This document shows, piece by piece, positions 17,762 through 25,506 of a stretch of 64,000 nt of DNA. The notes below the pieces were generated by a model. That model made no database searches, was not told where the DNA came from, and worked only from the letters and a program-made list of their open reading frames with translations. The translations under genes and the position numbers were made by a program. The stretch's first letter is position 1; every line of letters starts with the position of its first letter. The DNA comes from Lachnospiraceae bacterium (GTDB taxonomy: Bacteria > Bacillota > Clostridia > Lachnospirales > Lachnospiraceae), in assembly GCA_024689465.1 (NCBI GenBank), contig JAILDL010000034.1, positions 1 to 64,000 of the forward strand, given 5' to 3'.

Positions 17762-18520
17762 TCATGAACTTATTTTTCGTCCCTGCCGGTCGTACCAGTT
17801 CTTTCCGTCTGTCAGCACATAGTCTGCACCTCCCCGGATCCGGTCCATATAATCCTGCAGGTCCTTCAGCGGTGTGGGGAATGCTACCCCTCCTCCGAAG
17901 AGACTGGTCTCATGCTGGTCACTTCCCGCTGTTCCGGGAAGATGGTTCTCGTTGGCCAGTTTCACCGCTTTCGTGTTCCAGATGCTGTTATCCGCAGCAC
18001 CCTCCTTGTGGGGCAGATGGGCCGCATTGAACATCTCGATGCCGTCCACATACTGCTCAAAGGTCTCCACTTCGTCCACGTAGCTGGCTTCCCGGTAGGG
18101 ATGGGCCTGGATCACCATGCCCCCGCAGGAATGGATGAGTGAAAGCTGCTCCGGAATGGTGGCATCGTGCAGCTGAGGGTGGGCTTTCATCCAGGGAATG
18201 GTAAATCCGTAGATGAGGAAATCGTGGCCGCAGCCGTGGGTTGCCTCATACCCCAGATAAACGGGAAAGCCCAGCTTATCCCCCTCTTCCTTGGCATGAA
18301 AATAGCCCTGAAAGAACTGATCGATCCATTCCTCCCAGGGCAGACTTTTATCTACAGCCGTATTACCGCCCCAGTTGTGATCGGTGACGATCACCCCTGC
18401 ATAGCCGGCTTCATAATAGGCTCTGACCATATCCTTTGCACAGCATTTGCCGCACTTGCTGCCTTCTGCTGTGTGCATATGGGTTTCGTATAAATAAGGA
18501 TATCCCTCTATTGTTTTCAT
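17762..18520 (-). CDS. PHP-domain metal-dependent phosphoesterase
   Basis: 252 residues from the ATG at 18520 (AAGGGGGAA upstream). Metal ligands are visible in order: ETHMHT near residue 12, VTDHNWGG near 45, a glutamate/His region GYEATHGCGHD, QAHPYRE near 123 and the terminal GSDQHE near 198. This is the PHP trinuclear-centre pattern. The protein is a stand-alone phosphoesterase, not a polymerase domain. It heads the PHP-ThuA-SDR group. Confidence 0.87.
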   Translation of the reverse strand: MKTIEGYPYLYETHMHTAEGSKCGKCCAKDMVRAYYEAGYAGVIVTDHNWGGNTAVDKSLPWEEWIDQFFQGYFHAKEEGDKLGFPVYLGYEATHGCGHDFLIYGFTIPWMKAHPQLHDATIPEQLSLIHSCGGMVIQAHPYREASYVDEVETFEQYVDGIEMFNAAHLPHKEGAADNSIWNTKAVKLANENHLPGTAGSDQHETSLFGGGVAFPTPLKDLQDYMDRIRGGADYVLTDGKNWYDRQGRKISS

Positions 18521-18593
18521 ATGTTCCCCCTTCGTTTCCCCCATTCCCAATATAGAGGAAAACGGCGGGCTCTGCAATCTCCGTGCAGGGCTC

Positions 18594-19295
18594 TCAGGAA
18601 GGATTTTTCATGGCGGAAAAGGAAGCATTCACCAGGAGAGGATAATCCTCCCCCTCCACTTCCAGCAGATCCATGGTGCCCGTTACGACTACGTAAGCCC
18701 CGTCTTCCGGGAAATCATCGGGATAAACATAATCCGCCAGCGGCACAAACTCGATCCCCTGGGCACAACATGCTGTAGCATCCTGAATGATGCAGGCATA
18801 GTAATTGGTATCCAGCTCCTCGTCGTAAAAGATCGCCAATGTCCCGTCCATTTTGATCTTCTGGCCCTGAAAGGATGCGGGGTCACAGACCATGTTGAAA
18901 ACCTGGGCATACACCAGGGTAGCGGACATCACCGTAAGGTCCAGATCCACGGAAGGATCTGCCAAGCCCTGCTCTTCCTCCGGGAAAGGGGTTTCTTCCG
19001 GGATCGTGTTTCCGGTAGTCTCCCCTGCATTTTCTCCTGTGTTTTCACCTGCAGGCGCCTGTCCGGTCTGCAAGGCCGGATCGCTGTTTCCTTCCAGCTC
19101 TGCGCCCGCCTGCCGGACCAGTTCCATGGCAGCTGCATCGCCCTCTTCCACTTCCACAATGGTGATGCCGGAGGTTTCCTTCCCATCTGCCCCACTAGTC
19201 GCTCCGCAGCCTGTCAGCAGGCTTTCCGCTGCCAGCAGCACCGCCAGCAGGATAGCTCCTGCGGGATTTGTTTTCCTTCTGAAGCTTCGTCTCAT
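18594..19295 (-). CDS. Lipoprotein at the end of the zinc ABC operon
   Basis: 233 residues. The ATG at 19295 overlaps the permease stop as ATGA and follows GGGGAGTAGC, so it is coupled. A signal peptide with lipobox (SLLTGCG) is followed by ~90 Ser/Thr/Glu/Pro-rich residues and a compact C-terminal domain. That domain has a GQKIKMDGTL strand, ATACCAQGIEF and VVVTGTM. It resembles an OB-like fold with a vicinal Cys pair, as in some DUF1980-type proteins seen near zinc genes. Role is unproven; a zinc-handling accessory protein is a fair guess. Confidence 0.7.
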   Translation of the reverse strand: MRRSFRRKTNPAGAILLAVLLAAESLLTGCGATSGADGKETSGITIVEVEEGDAAAMELVRQAGAELEGNSDPALQTGQAPAGENTGENAGETTGNTIPEETPFPEEEQGLADPSVDLDLTVMSATLVYAQVFNMVCDPASFQGQKIKMDGTLAIFYDEELDTNYYACIIQDATACCAQGIEFVPLADYVYPDDFPEDGAYVVVTGTMDLLEVEGEDYPLLVNASFSAMKNPS

Positions 19296-20134
19296 GCTAC
19301 TCCCCTTCGGATCTGTCCTGCCAGGGCGCAGATCCCATAAAATAAAGCATCCACCGCTACGATGGTGGATCCCACCGGTGTTCCGGCCAGGATGGCGATG
19401 AGCAGGCCCAGCAGGGCACACAGCACCGATAAAACGGCGGCAAACACCGTCACGCTCTTAAAGCTTTTAAAGATCGCCATGGCAGAGAGCGCAGGAAAGA
19501 TCACCAGCGCCGAGATCAGCAAAGATCCCACCAGATTCATGGCCAGGACGATGATCACCGCAATGATCACCGCGATGAGCAGATTATAGTATTTTGCCGG
19601 CGTCCCGGTGGCCCGGGCAAAGGTTTCATCAAAGGTCACGGCAAAGATCTTTTCATAAAACAGGATAAAGATCACCACTACCACCAGGGAAAGAATGCCG
19701 CACAACCAGACTTCTCCCTTGGTCAGGGTCAGAATGGAGGTAGATCCAAAAAGGGTGCTGCACACATCTCCCGATAAATTAGAGGAGGTGGAAAACAGGT
19801 TCATCAGTAAGTAGCCGAATGCCAGGGCACCCACCGAGAGCATGGCGATGGCCGCATCCCCTTTTACCTTGGCATTCTGTCCGGTGCGAAGGAGCAGCAC
19901 GGCACACAGGATCGTCACCGGCATCACCAGGTACATGTTGTTTGTCATCTTTAAAACAGAGGCAATGGCCATGGCGCCGAAGGCCACGTGGGATAAACCG
20001 TCTCCGATATAGGAAAAACGCTTTAGTACCAGTGTTACGCCCAGCAGGGATGAACACAGTGCGATGAGCACGCCCACGATCAGGGCGTACTGTACAAAGG
20101 GATATTGCAGATAAAAAACCAGTTTCTCAAGCAT
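19292..20134 (-). CDS. znuB: Metal (zinc-type) ABC transporter permease, ZnuB/AdcB
   Basis: 280 residues with eight to nine hydrophobic segments and the family landmarks RFSYIGDGLSHVAFG near residue 40 and VVIIAVIIVLAMNLVG-like segments. It begins 8 bases before the stop of the ATPase gene. ABC-3 family permeases carry zinc or manganese; the His-rich binding protein upstream argues for zinc. The gene symbol is by family analogy (B. subtilis/streptococcal usage would be adcB). Confidence 0.9.
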   Translation of the reverse strand: MLEKLVFYLQYPFVQYALIVGVLIALCSSLLGVTLVLKRFSYIGDGLSHVAFGAMAIASVLKMTNNMYLVMPVTILCAVLLLRTGQNAKVKGDAAIAMLSVGALAFGYLLMNLFSTSSNLSGDVCSTLFGSTSILTLTKGEVWLCGILSLVVVVIFILFYEKIFAVTFDETFARATGTPAKYYNLLIAVIIAVIIVLAMNLVGSLLISALVIFPALSAMAIFKSFKSVTVFAAVLSVLCALLGLLIAILAGTPVGSTIVAVDALFYGICALAGQIRRGVA

Positions 20135-20843
20135 AGGCGTTTTCTCCTTTCCGGCGGTTTAAAAACATGGCTCCGGCGTTACTTTCCCGGTAGGCTTCTT
20201 TGGTCCCGTAAAAGATCTCTTCTCCGATATGCAGGATATGGGATGCGTACAAGCAGGCTGCTTCGATATCATGGGAGATCATGATCACGGTCACTCCCTC
20301 CTTATTCAGGGTTTGGATCAGCTTGTACATTTCCATCGTCACCTTGGGGTCAAGCCCTGCCACCGGTTCATCCAGCAGGATCACCTTTTCGGTGGCGCAC
20401 AGGGCCCGTGCCAGGAGCACCCTCTGCTGCTGCCCGCCGGAGAGTTCCCGGTAGCAAGCATTGGCCATTGGCAGGATATCCAGCTTCTCCATCCACTCCT
20501 TTGCCCGCTCTTTTTCTTTACGGTTATAGAAAGGGCGTATACCACAGCGTCCCTGGCATCCGGACAATACGATCTCCCGTACCGATGCAGGGAAATCCTT
20601 CTGTACCGGGGTCTGCTGGGGCAGATAGCCGATCTCATTGGCCTGCAGGTCATCCCCGTAGGACAGTTCTCCTCCCAGAGGTTTTATGAGCCCCAACAGG
20701 GTTTTCATCAAAGTCGTCTTTCCCGCACCGTTTTCTCCCACGATGCACAGATAATCCCCGGGGACGATCTGAAAATCCAGTTCCTGTCCGATCACCCGCT
20801 TCTCATATCCGACGGTCAGTTTCTTCGCTGTGATATACGCCAT
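20127..20843 (-). CDS. znuC: Metal ABC transporter ATPase, ZnuC/AdcC
   Basis: 238 residues with one ABC cassette: Walker A GENGAGKTT near residue 37, Q-loop PQQTPVQ, signature LSGGQQQRV near 139, ILLDEPVAGLD and switch His in MISHD. The C-terminal tail is short. It follows the binding-protein gene by 80 bases and overlaps the permease. It powers zinc uptake with ZnuB. Confidence 0.92.
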   Translation of the reverse strand: MAYITAKKLTVGYEKRVIGQELDFQIVPGDYLCIVGENGAGKTTLMKTLLGLIKPLGGELSYGDDLQANEIGYLPQQTPVQKDFPASVREIVLSGCQGRCGIRPFYNRKEKERAKEWMEKLDILPMANACYRELSGGQQQRVLLARALCATEKVILLDEPVAGLDPKVTMEMYKLIQTLNKEGVTVIMISHDIEAACLYASHILHIGEEIFYGTKEAYRESNAGAMFLNRRKGENAYA

Positions 20844-20923
20844 ATGTTTCTTTCCTTTCCAGACAGCTTTCCGCTGCCCTTTGTCACGATACCGGCAGGA
20901 TGCCTCACGCTCCTGCCGCCTGT

Positions 20924-22129
20924 TTATCGCAGTGCCTGCTTCAGCACTTCCAGATTGCCCTCCATCACGGATAAATAGGTGGTACCTGCAGCCACATCTT
21001 CGGATGTAGTGGCCTGCATGGAATCCATGGTCAGGATCGTCTGGTCCTTACTCTGTGTGTTTTCCACAATGGTCTCTGCGATCCGGTGGTTATCCCCTTC
21101 AATGGTCAAAACGCTTTTAAGCCCCAGTTCATCCACCTTTCCGGACAGGAAGGTGATGGTCTCAAAGCTGGCTTCCGTCTCCGCAGAGCACCCTACAAAT
21201 GCTGCATAATAGCTTAAGCCGTAATCATCCACCAGATAACGGAAGGGGAACCGGTCGCCGAACAGCAGGGTCTTCACATTTGCTCCCTCTACGGCCGCCT
21301 GGTATTCTCCATCCAATGCGTTTAACTTCGCGATGTATGCAGCGGCGCTCTCCTCATAGGAATCTGCGTTTTCAGCATCAATCTTCTCTAAGCCTTCTGC
21401 GATCACCTGTACCAGAGTTGCTGTATTTCTCAGAGACAGCCATACGTGTTCGTCGTACTCTACTTCTCCTTCTTCGTGATGATGTCCATGCTCTTCTTCC
21501 TCGTCATGGCCTTCTTCGTGATCGTGATCCTCTGCATCCTCGTCATGATGCTCTTCTTCGTCTTCATGGTCATGGTCCTCATCCTCATGATCGTGGTCTT
21601 CATCCTCATGATCGTGACTGTGCTCGTGTTCATCCTCCTGCATGCCTTCTACCACTTCCTCGGCCTTCACCTGATCTCCAAGGCTCTCCAACAGGTTGAT
21701 CACCACCATGTTGGGATTGACCGCTTCCTGCAGGGCATCCTCTACCCATTCGTCAGATTCGCCGCCTACATAGATAAAGAGATCACAGGTGGAGATCTTC
21801 ATGATATCCTCCGCCGTAGGCTGAAAGCTGTGCAGGTCCACACCGTTATCCAGCAACATGGTCACATCGGCCCCATCTGCCTTTTCTCCCAGAACCTCCA
21901 TGACCCAGTCATATTCGGGAAAGATTGTGGTTACGATCTGCAGGCTTTTTTCTGCTTCCGCTGTATCCGCTGCATTTACTGTATCTGCTGCACTTGCTGC
22001 TTCCCCTGCGCCTTCTGCCACTGCTTCATCGGTCAGGGTCGTAGGATCCGCCTGCGCACTGCTTCCACAAGCCGTTAAATTCGCGATCACCAGGATCGCT
22101 GCCGTACATAATGCCAATAATTTTTTCAT
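20924..22129 (-). CDS. znuA: Zinc-binding lipoprotein, ZnuA/AdcA-type
   Basis: 401 residues with lipobox (NLTACGS). It has the cluster A-I substrate-binding fold: a first His in VDLHSFQPT near residue 100, then a long His/Asp/Glu-rich loop near 175-225 built from repeated HDHEDED units, then HVWLSL with the second His. The loop is the zinc-capture insert of ZnuA proteins. AGGTG is 5 bases before the second of two adjacent ATGs, so 22129 is preferred to 22132. The repeat region is encoded by near-identical 21-base units. Confidence 0.92.
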   Translation of the reverse strand: MKKLLALCTAAILVIANLTACGSSAQADPTTLTDEAVAEGAGEAASAADTVNAADTAEAEKSLQIVTTIFPEYDWVMEVLGEKADGADVTMLLDNGVDLHSFQPTAEDIMKISTCDLFIYVGGESDEWVEDALQEAVNPNMVVINLLESLGDQVKAEEVVEGMQEDEHEHSHDHEDEDHDHEDEDHDHEDEEEHHDEDAEDHDHEEGHDEEEEHGHHHEEGEVEYDEHVWLSLRNTATLVQVIAEGLEKIDAENADSYEESAAAYIAKLNALDGEYQAAVEGANVKTLLFGDRFPFRYLVDDYGLSYYAAFVGCSAETEASFETITFLSGKVDELGLKSVLTIEGDNHRIAETIVENTQSKDQTILTMDSMQATTSEDVAAGTTYLSVMEGNLEVLKQALR

Positions 22130-22171
22130 CATTACACCTCATGTTCTGTTTTTTTCACGCGAAAATACAGT

Positions 22172-22187
22172 GCATCCATCCGGATGC
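22172..22187. promoter_or_regulatory. Inverted repeat upstream of znuA
   Basis: GCATCC and GGATGC are separated by 4 bases in the 110-base gap before znuA. No convincing promoter was found around it, so an operator role is only possible. Confidence 0.3.
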
Positions 22188-22242
22188 GCGTCAAAAAGAA
22201 ACCATGCCCCCATAACAGGGCACAGTTTCCCCACGAGGTGAT

Positions 22243-22554
22243 TCAATTGTTCAGTCGGACTTTAAAAGATACGGGCGTCTCATCCGGAAGAACCGGATGG
22301 ATAACCTGCGCCATAAAGAAAAAGAACGATAAGGGGAGCAGAACGGCGCAAAGAGATACAATGCCATCCCCCATCTGCTCCAGAGCCTGCTGGCAAACCT
22401 CCAGGCAGGCACAGATCGGGCAGTCTTCTCCGGAGCAATCGTGTCCGGTTTCTGCCGCAATAAAACAGGAGGCAGATGCTACCATGATCACCAGAAGCAG
22501 GGCCAATATGGCTGCCATATATGTATGAAGCTGTTCTGTTCTGCGCTCTCTCAC
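22243..22554 (-). CDS. Small Cys-rich two-TM membrane protein in zinc operon
   Basis: 103 residues from a GTG 7 bases after AGGAGG. A TM helix (about 12-33) is followed by a loop holding GHDCSGEDCPICACLEVC, with five Cys and one His, then a second TM (about 64-82). The loop could bind zinc or another thiophilic metal. It lies between the Fur-family regulator and znuA, all on one strand. No family is recognised with confidence; small DUF2946-like proteins have similar Cys spacing. Confidence 0.65.
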   Translation of the reverse strand: MRERRTEQLHTYMAAILALLLVIMVASASCFIAAETGHDCSGEDCPICACLEVCQQALEQMGDGIVSLCAVLLPLSFFFFMAQVIHPVLPDETPVSFKVRLNN

Positions 22555-22620
22555 AGATCTGCCTCCTTTCTCTCCAGTAGGATGGTTTTGGTTTGGATCG
22601 ATTTCATGGAAATAAACGGG

Positions 22621-23034
22621 TCACCTGCAATCCTCACAGACACCGTAAAATACCGTGCGTCTGGGGTCTAAGCGGAACTTATGCTCCTGATCCAGGTGCT
22701 CTGTCAGTTCCTCTACTTCTTCACAATGCAGATGGATCAGTTTCCCGCATTTCGTACATTTACAGTGAAAACAGGTTTCTCCGTTTACAGGATGTTCCTC
22801 TCCCAGGTATTCATAACAGGCGGGACATCCGGGCTCCACGTTGTACTTCACCAGGATCCCTTCCTCCACCAGACTGTCCAGCTGACGGTAAACGGTAGCC
22901 TGGGCAATGGATTCGCCTTTCTCTTTCAGATATTCGCAGACATCCCCGGCTGTGATATGCCGTCCCGGAACGGATGTAAAATACTCCAGCAGCCGCTCCC
23001 GCTGTCTGGTCTTGTACTTCGGTCGGATCGCCAT
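22621..23034 (-). CDS. Fur-family metalloregulator, likely Zur
   Basis: 137 residues from the ATG at 23034, with AGGGGG upstream. The N-terminal winged helix includes HITAGDVCEYLKEKGESIAQATVYRQL. The C-terminal dimerisation domain has the structural zinc motif CKCTKCG near residue 93 and CEDC at the end, plus the HLHCEEV sensor region. Adjacency to znuACB and the Cys-rich membrane protein argues for Zur. Fur or PerR cannot be excluded. It is probably autoregulated through two boxes in its own promoter. Confidence 0.85.
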   Translation of the reverse strand: MAIRPKYKTRQRERLLEYFTSVPGRHITAGDVCEYLKEKGESIAQATVYRQLDSLVEEGILVKYNVEPGCPACYEYLGEEHPVNGETCFHCKCTKCGKLIHLHCEEVEELTEHLDQEHKFRLDPRRTVFYGVCEDCR

Positions 23035-23057
23035 GTTTCCCCCTCTGAAACGCAAAA

Positions 23058-23072
23058 TGAGAACCGTTCTCA
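23058..23072. promoter_or_regulatory. Fur-type 7-1-7 box, promoter-proximal
   Basis: TGAGAACCGTTCTCA is a perfect 7-1-7 inverted repeat just downstream of the -10, over the expected start of transcription. A bound Fur-family dimer there would block initiation. Confidence 0.8.
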
Positions 23073-23101
23073 ATTTTATAAGCAAGGCTCTCCCTTGTCA
23101 A
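23073..23101 (-). promoter_or_regulatory. Promoter of the regulator/zinc operon
   Basis: On the minus strand TTGACA and TAAAAT are separated by exactly 17 bases. The two Fur-type boxes flank it on either side. Confidence 0.75.
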
Positions 23102-23107
23102 GTAATT

Positions 23108-23122
23108 TGAGAACGATTCTCA
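23108..23122. promoter_or_regulatory. Fur-type 7-1-7 box, upstream of -35
   Basis: TGAGAACGATTCTCA differs from a perfect 7-1-7 repeat at one pair. Its centre is 50 bases from the other box, about five helical turns, so bound dimers would lie on the same face of the DNA. Confidence 0.75.
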
Positions 23123-23175
23123 TATTTATTTCAGCTATCCTGTTTTCCTCTTTAGAAGGGCGTTTCTTTTGTTCC

Positions 23176-24354
23176 TCAGAACGCCTCTCCCACAAAGATC
23201 TTCTTTCGTACAAAGATCTTTTCCAGCAGTTCTTCCTTTCCTCTGACCACCGTATCTCCCCGAAGCAGCGCTTCCTCTAAAGAGATCACGCCGCAGCACA
23301 GCTGGGATAGGGCCTGAATGGAGACGGACAGATCCGGTTTTTCGCCCATCACCTTCTCTGCACAGCTCCCTGTCACCCGGTAGGTTCCGTTATTGTCGGG
23401 AATCTGATCATCCCCGGTAACCTCGATGACAAAGGATGCATCCCCGGGCTTTTCCATTATCTCCAAAAGTTTTGCGGCATTGACCGCCCGTACCATAAAG
23501 GCAAACCGTCTGCTACAGGACACATCGTAGGTGGCTCTGCTGCGGATGATCCGGTGCAGGTCGATGCCTTCCGGCAAAGGCAGACGCACGGTGCCGTAGT
23601 CGGATACGAATCTTTCCAGAAAGGCCAACACAGCCCGGAATCCTTCCGGACAGGTCCAGGCACATTCGTTCACATCCAGGATCGCCATGGGATCGTGTCG
23701 GATATCCGTAAAGATCACATAGGCCAGGTCCTTACCGTCTTTGGACAGCAGATAGGAAAACTTGCGGTCCTGATAGGGTTTGTCCACCTTCATGTGATCC
23801 AGCATCCGCTTTTCATCCCGGATGGCTGCAAAGTTGTATCCCTTTGTAAAGGTGTTGTAGATGGCCAGATAAGGCGCTACATCCTCTCCCATGTTCCATT
23901 TTTTCACGGTCCCGTCAAAGCTGTAGCCGGACAGTGCGGAAGGGGGCATCTCATAGGTATTTCCCATGACAACGGTTTCATATCCCTGTTTTCTGTAAAA
24001 GGAATGGCTGAAGGGGTATAAAGTGGAGATCACTTCTCCCTCCTCATAGGCTGCCTGCAGGAGCTCCTTAAAGATCCCCGCAATGCAACCGTCGCTGCGA
24101 TATTCCGGCAGGGTGGACACGGCTCCGATGCCTCCGGTCTTGACCTCCTGTCCGTCGATCACAAAAGTATACCGGTTGTTCAGAATCCGGGCCATGATGG
24201 TGCCGTCTTCTGTAAAGGCACCCCAGTCTTCGGTGGAATCCGCTTCCTGCTCTTCCCTCTTTGCTTCCACGTCATCGATGCGATTGTGGAAACAAAAGGC
24301 AGAGATCAGAAAGGCTTCAAATTTATCTTCTTTGGTCAAGCGTCTGATCTTCAT
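23176..24354 (-). CDS. Eis-like GNAT acetyltransferase
   Basis: 392 residues. The N-terminal GNAT domain has GGIGAVSTLPEYRSDGCIAG near residue 74, which is the acetyl-CoA loop (V-x-P-x-R-x-x-G-like), and HSFYRKQGYE. A second GNAT-like domain and a C-terminal SCP2-like domain (residues ~300-392) complete the Eis layout. Eis proteins acetylate amines such as aminoglycosides or peptides. The substrate here is unknown. The ATG is 2 bases after the stop of the DUF362 gene, so the two are coupled. Confidence 0.85.
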   Translation of the reverse strand: MKIRRLTKEDKFEAFLISAFCFHNRIDDVEAKREEQEADSTEDWGAFTEDGTIMARILNNRYTFVIDGQEVKTGGIGAVSTLPEYRSDGCIAGIFKELLQAAYEEGEVISTLYPFSHSFYRKQGYETVVMGNTYEMPPSALSGYSFDGTVKKWNMGEDVAPYLAIYNTFTKGYNFAAIRDEKRMLDHMKVDKPYQDRKFSYLLSKDGKDLAYVIFTDIRHDPMAILDVNECAWTCPEGFRAVLAFLERFVSDYGTVRLPLPEGIDLHRIIRSRATYDVSCSRRFAFMVRAVNAAKLLEIMEKPGDASFVIEVTGDDQIPDNNGTYRVTGSCAEKVMGEKPDLSVSIQALSQLCCGVISLEEALLRGDTVVRGKEELLEKIFVRKKIFVGEAF

Positions 24355-24356
24355 GA

Positions 24357-25397
24357 TTAAAACTGATTTCTCCCCTTAAATGTATTGTAAGGATCGGCGA
24401 CCCACTTGGGATCGATGCCTTCTACCGCCTTGGCCGCGGTGATTACCTGATCCTCGTGATCGATGTCCACCAGCTGATAGCGGTCGTGTCCCATGCCCAT
24501 TTCCTTCATGTAGGAGAGCTGGCGGAAACCGTGACGGCTCTCCACGCGGTCGATCATGGCCTTTCCACCGCCACCGGGCAGGTTATAGAGCAGGTCGATG
24601 CAGGCCTGATCCGCTGCCAAAATGTCGTAGGAAGCCACGATGCCGATATCCGGTGTAACCACCGGCTCTGCATCCGCACCTTCACAGTCACAGGAAACCG
24701 ACATGTTCCGCATCACATTGATGTAGGAAATGTGGCCGGCAAAATGGGTAATGGTGGCTTTGGTGGATTCGGTGATCCGTTCCATCAGCCGCTCCTTGTC
24801 CACATCCCACTGGTTCTGCTTTCCGGTATCGGAATGGATCTCTCCCTTGCCGATGCGTCCGTCCGCACAGCCGATGCCCAGGTTCTTGTTGGAACCACCG
24901 AAGCCGCCCATAGTGTGCCCCTTAAAGTGGGTCAGGGTCAGCATGGAATCGTAGCGCAGCATATGATCGCCTACGTGCATCTCGTCAAACCACTTGCCTC
25001 CGGGAACCGGAAGGGCCGCTACGCCGTCTTCGTCCATGATGTCCACGGGGCAGAAGGTCCAGCCGTTGGTTTCCAGGGTCTTTCGATGTTCCTCTGTGGT
25101 ATAACGGCTACCGATATAGTAGGTATTGGTTTCCACAATGGTGGCATCCGGCAGTCTGTCCTCATACAAGGCCCTCACCCAGGGTCTGGGAATGATGTTG
25201 GGACCTTCTGCCTCTCCGGTATGGAGCTTGATGGCGATCTTGCCGGTCAGGCCTTCCGATACCCGGTCGTAGATCTTCTTAAGGCCTTCCGGGGACAGAT
25301 CTCTGGTAAAATAAACCACCGCTTCTTCGCCCTCACGACTGTCATAGGGCACATACTTTTCACCGCCGGTACCCGGCTTTGCCATTTTAATGCTCAT
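24357..25397 (-). CDS. DUF362 family protein
   Basis: 346 residues. The N-terminal half has KIAIKLHTGEAEGPNIIPR and VETNTYYIGSRYTTEEH, and the middle has LTHFKGHTMGGFGGSNKNLGIG near residue 165, the typical DUF362 core. It lacks the 4Fe-4S ferredoxin insert (CxxCxxC) found in many family members. A Cys pair, SCDCEG, lies near 240. Function of the family is not established. It is cytoplasmic and precedes the Eis-like gene. Confidence 0.85.
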   Translation of the reverse strand: MSIKMAKPGTGGEKYVPYDSREGEEAVVYFTRDLSPEGLKKIYDRVSEGLTGKIAIKLHTGEAEGPNIIPRPWVRALYEDRLPDATIVETNTYYIGSRYTTEEHRKTLETNGWTFCPVDIMDEDGVAALPVPGGKWFDEMHVGDHMLRYDSMLTLTHFKGHTMGGFGGSNKNLGIGCADGRIGKGEIHSDTGKQNQWDVDKERLMERITESTKATITHFAGHISYINVMRNMSVSCDCEGADAEPVVTPDIGIVASYDILAADQACIDLLYNLPGGGGKAMIDRVESRHGFRQLSYMKEMGMGHDRYQLVDIDHEDQVITAAKAVEGIDPKWVADPYNTFKGRNQF

Positions 25398-25506
25398 GCC
25401 TTCCCTCTCTTTCTGATCTGTTTCATTCGATCTGTTTCACGTGTTACCAACGAGTTCCCAACTTGTTATCGATTTTTCTGTTTTTATGTACCTGCCATGG
25501 GGCATC

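Noticed and set aside
21480-21640. Repeated 21-base units that could look like a CRISPR or VNTR array
   Set aside because: They encode the in-frame HDHEDED metal-binding loop of ZnuA. There are no spacers.
21446-22078. Very hydrophobic frame (Val/Phe/Leu/Met) on the plus strand
   Set aside because: It is the reverse reading of the His/Asp/Glu-rich repeats of znuA and not a membrane protein gene.
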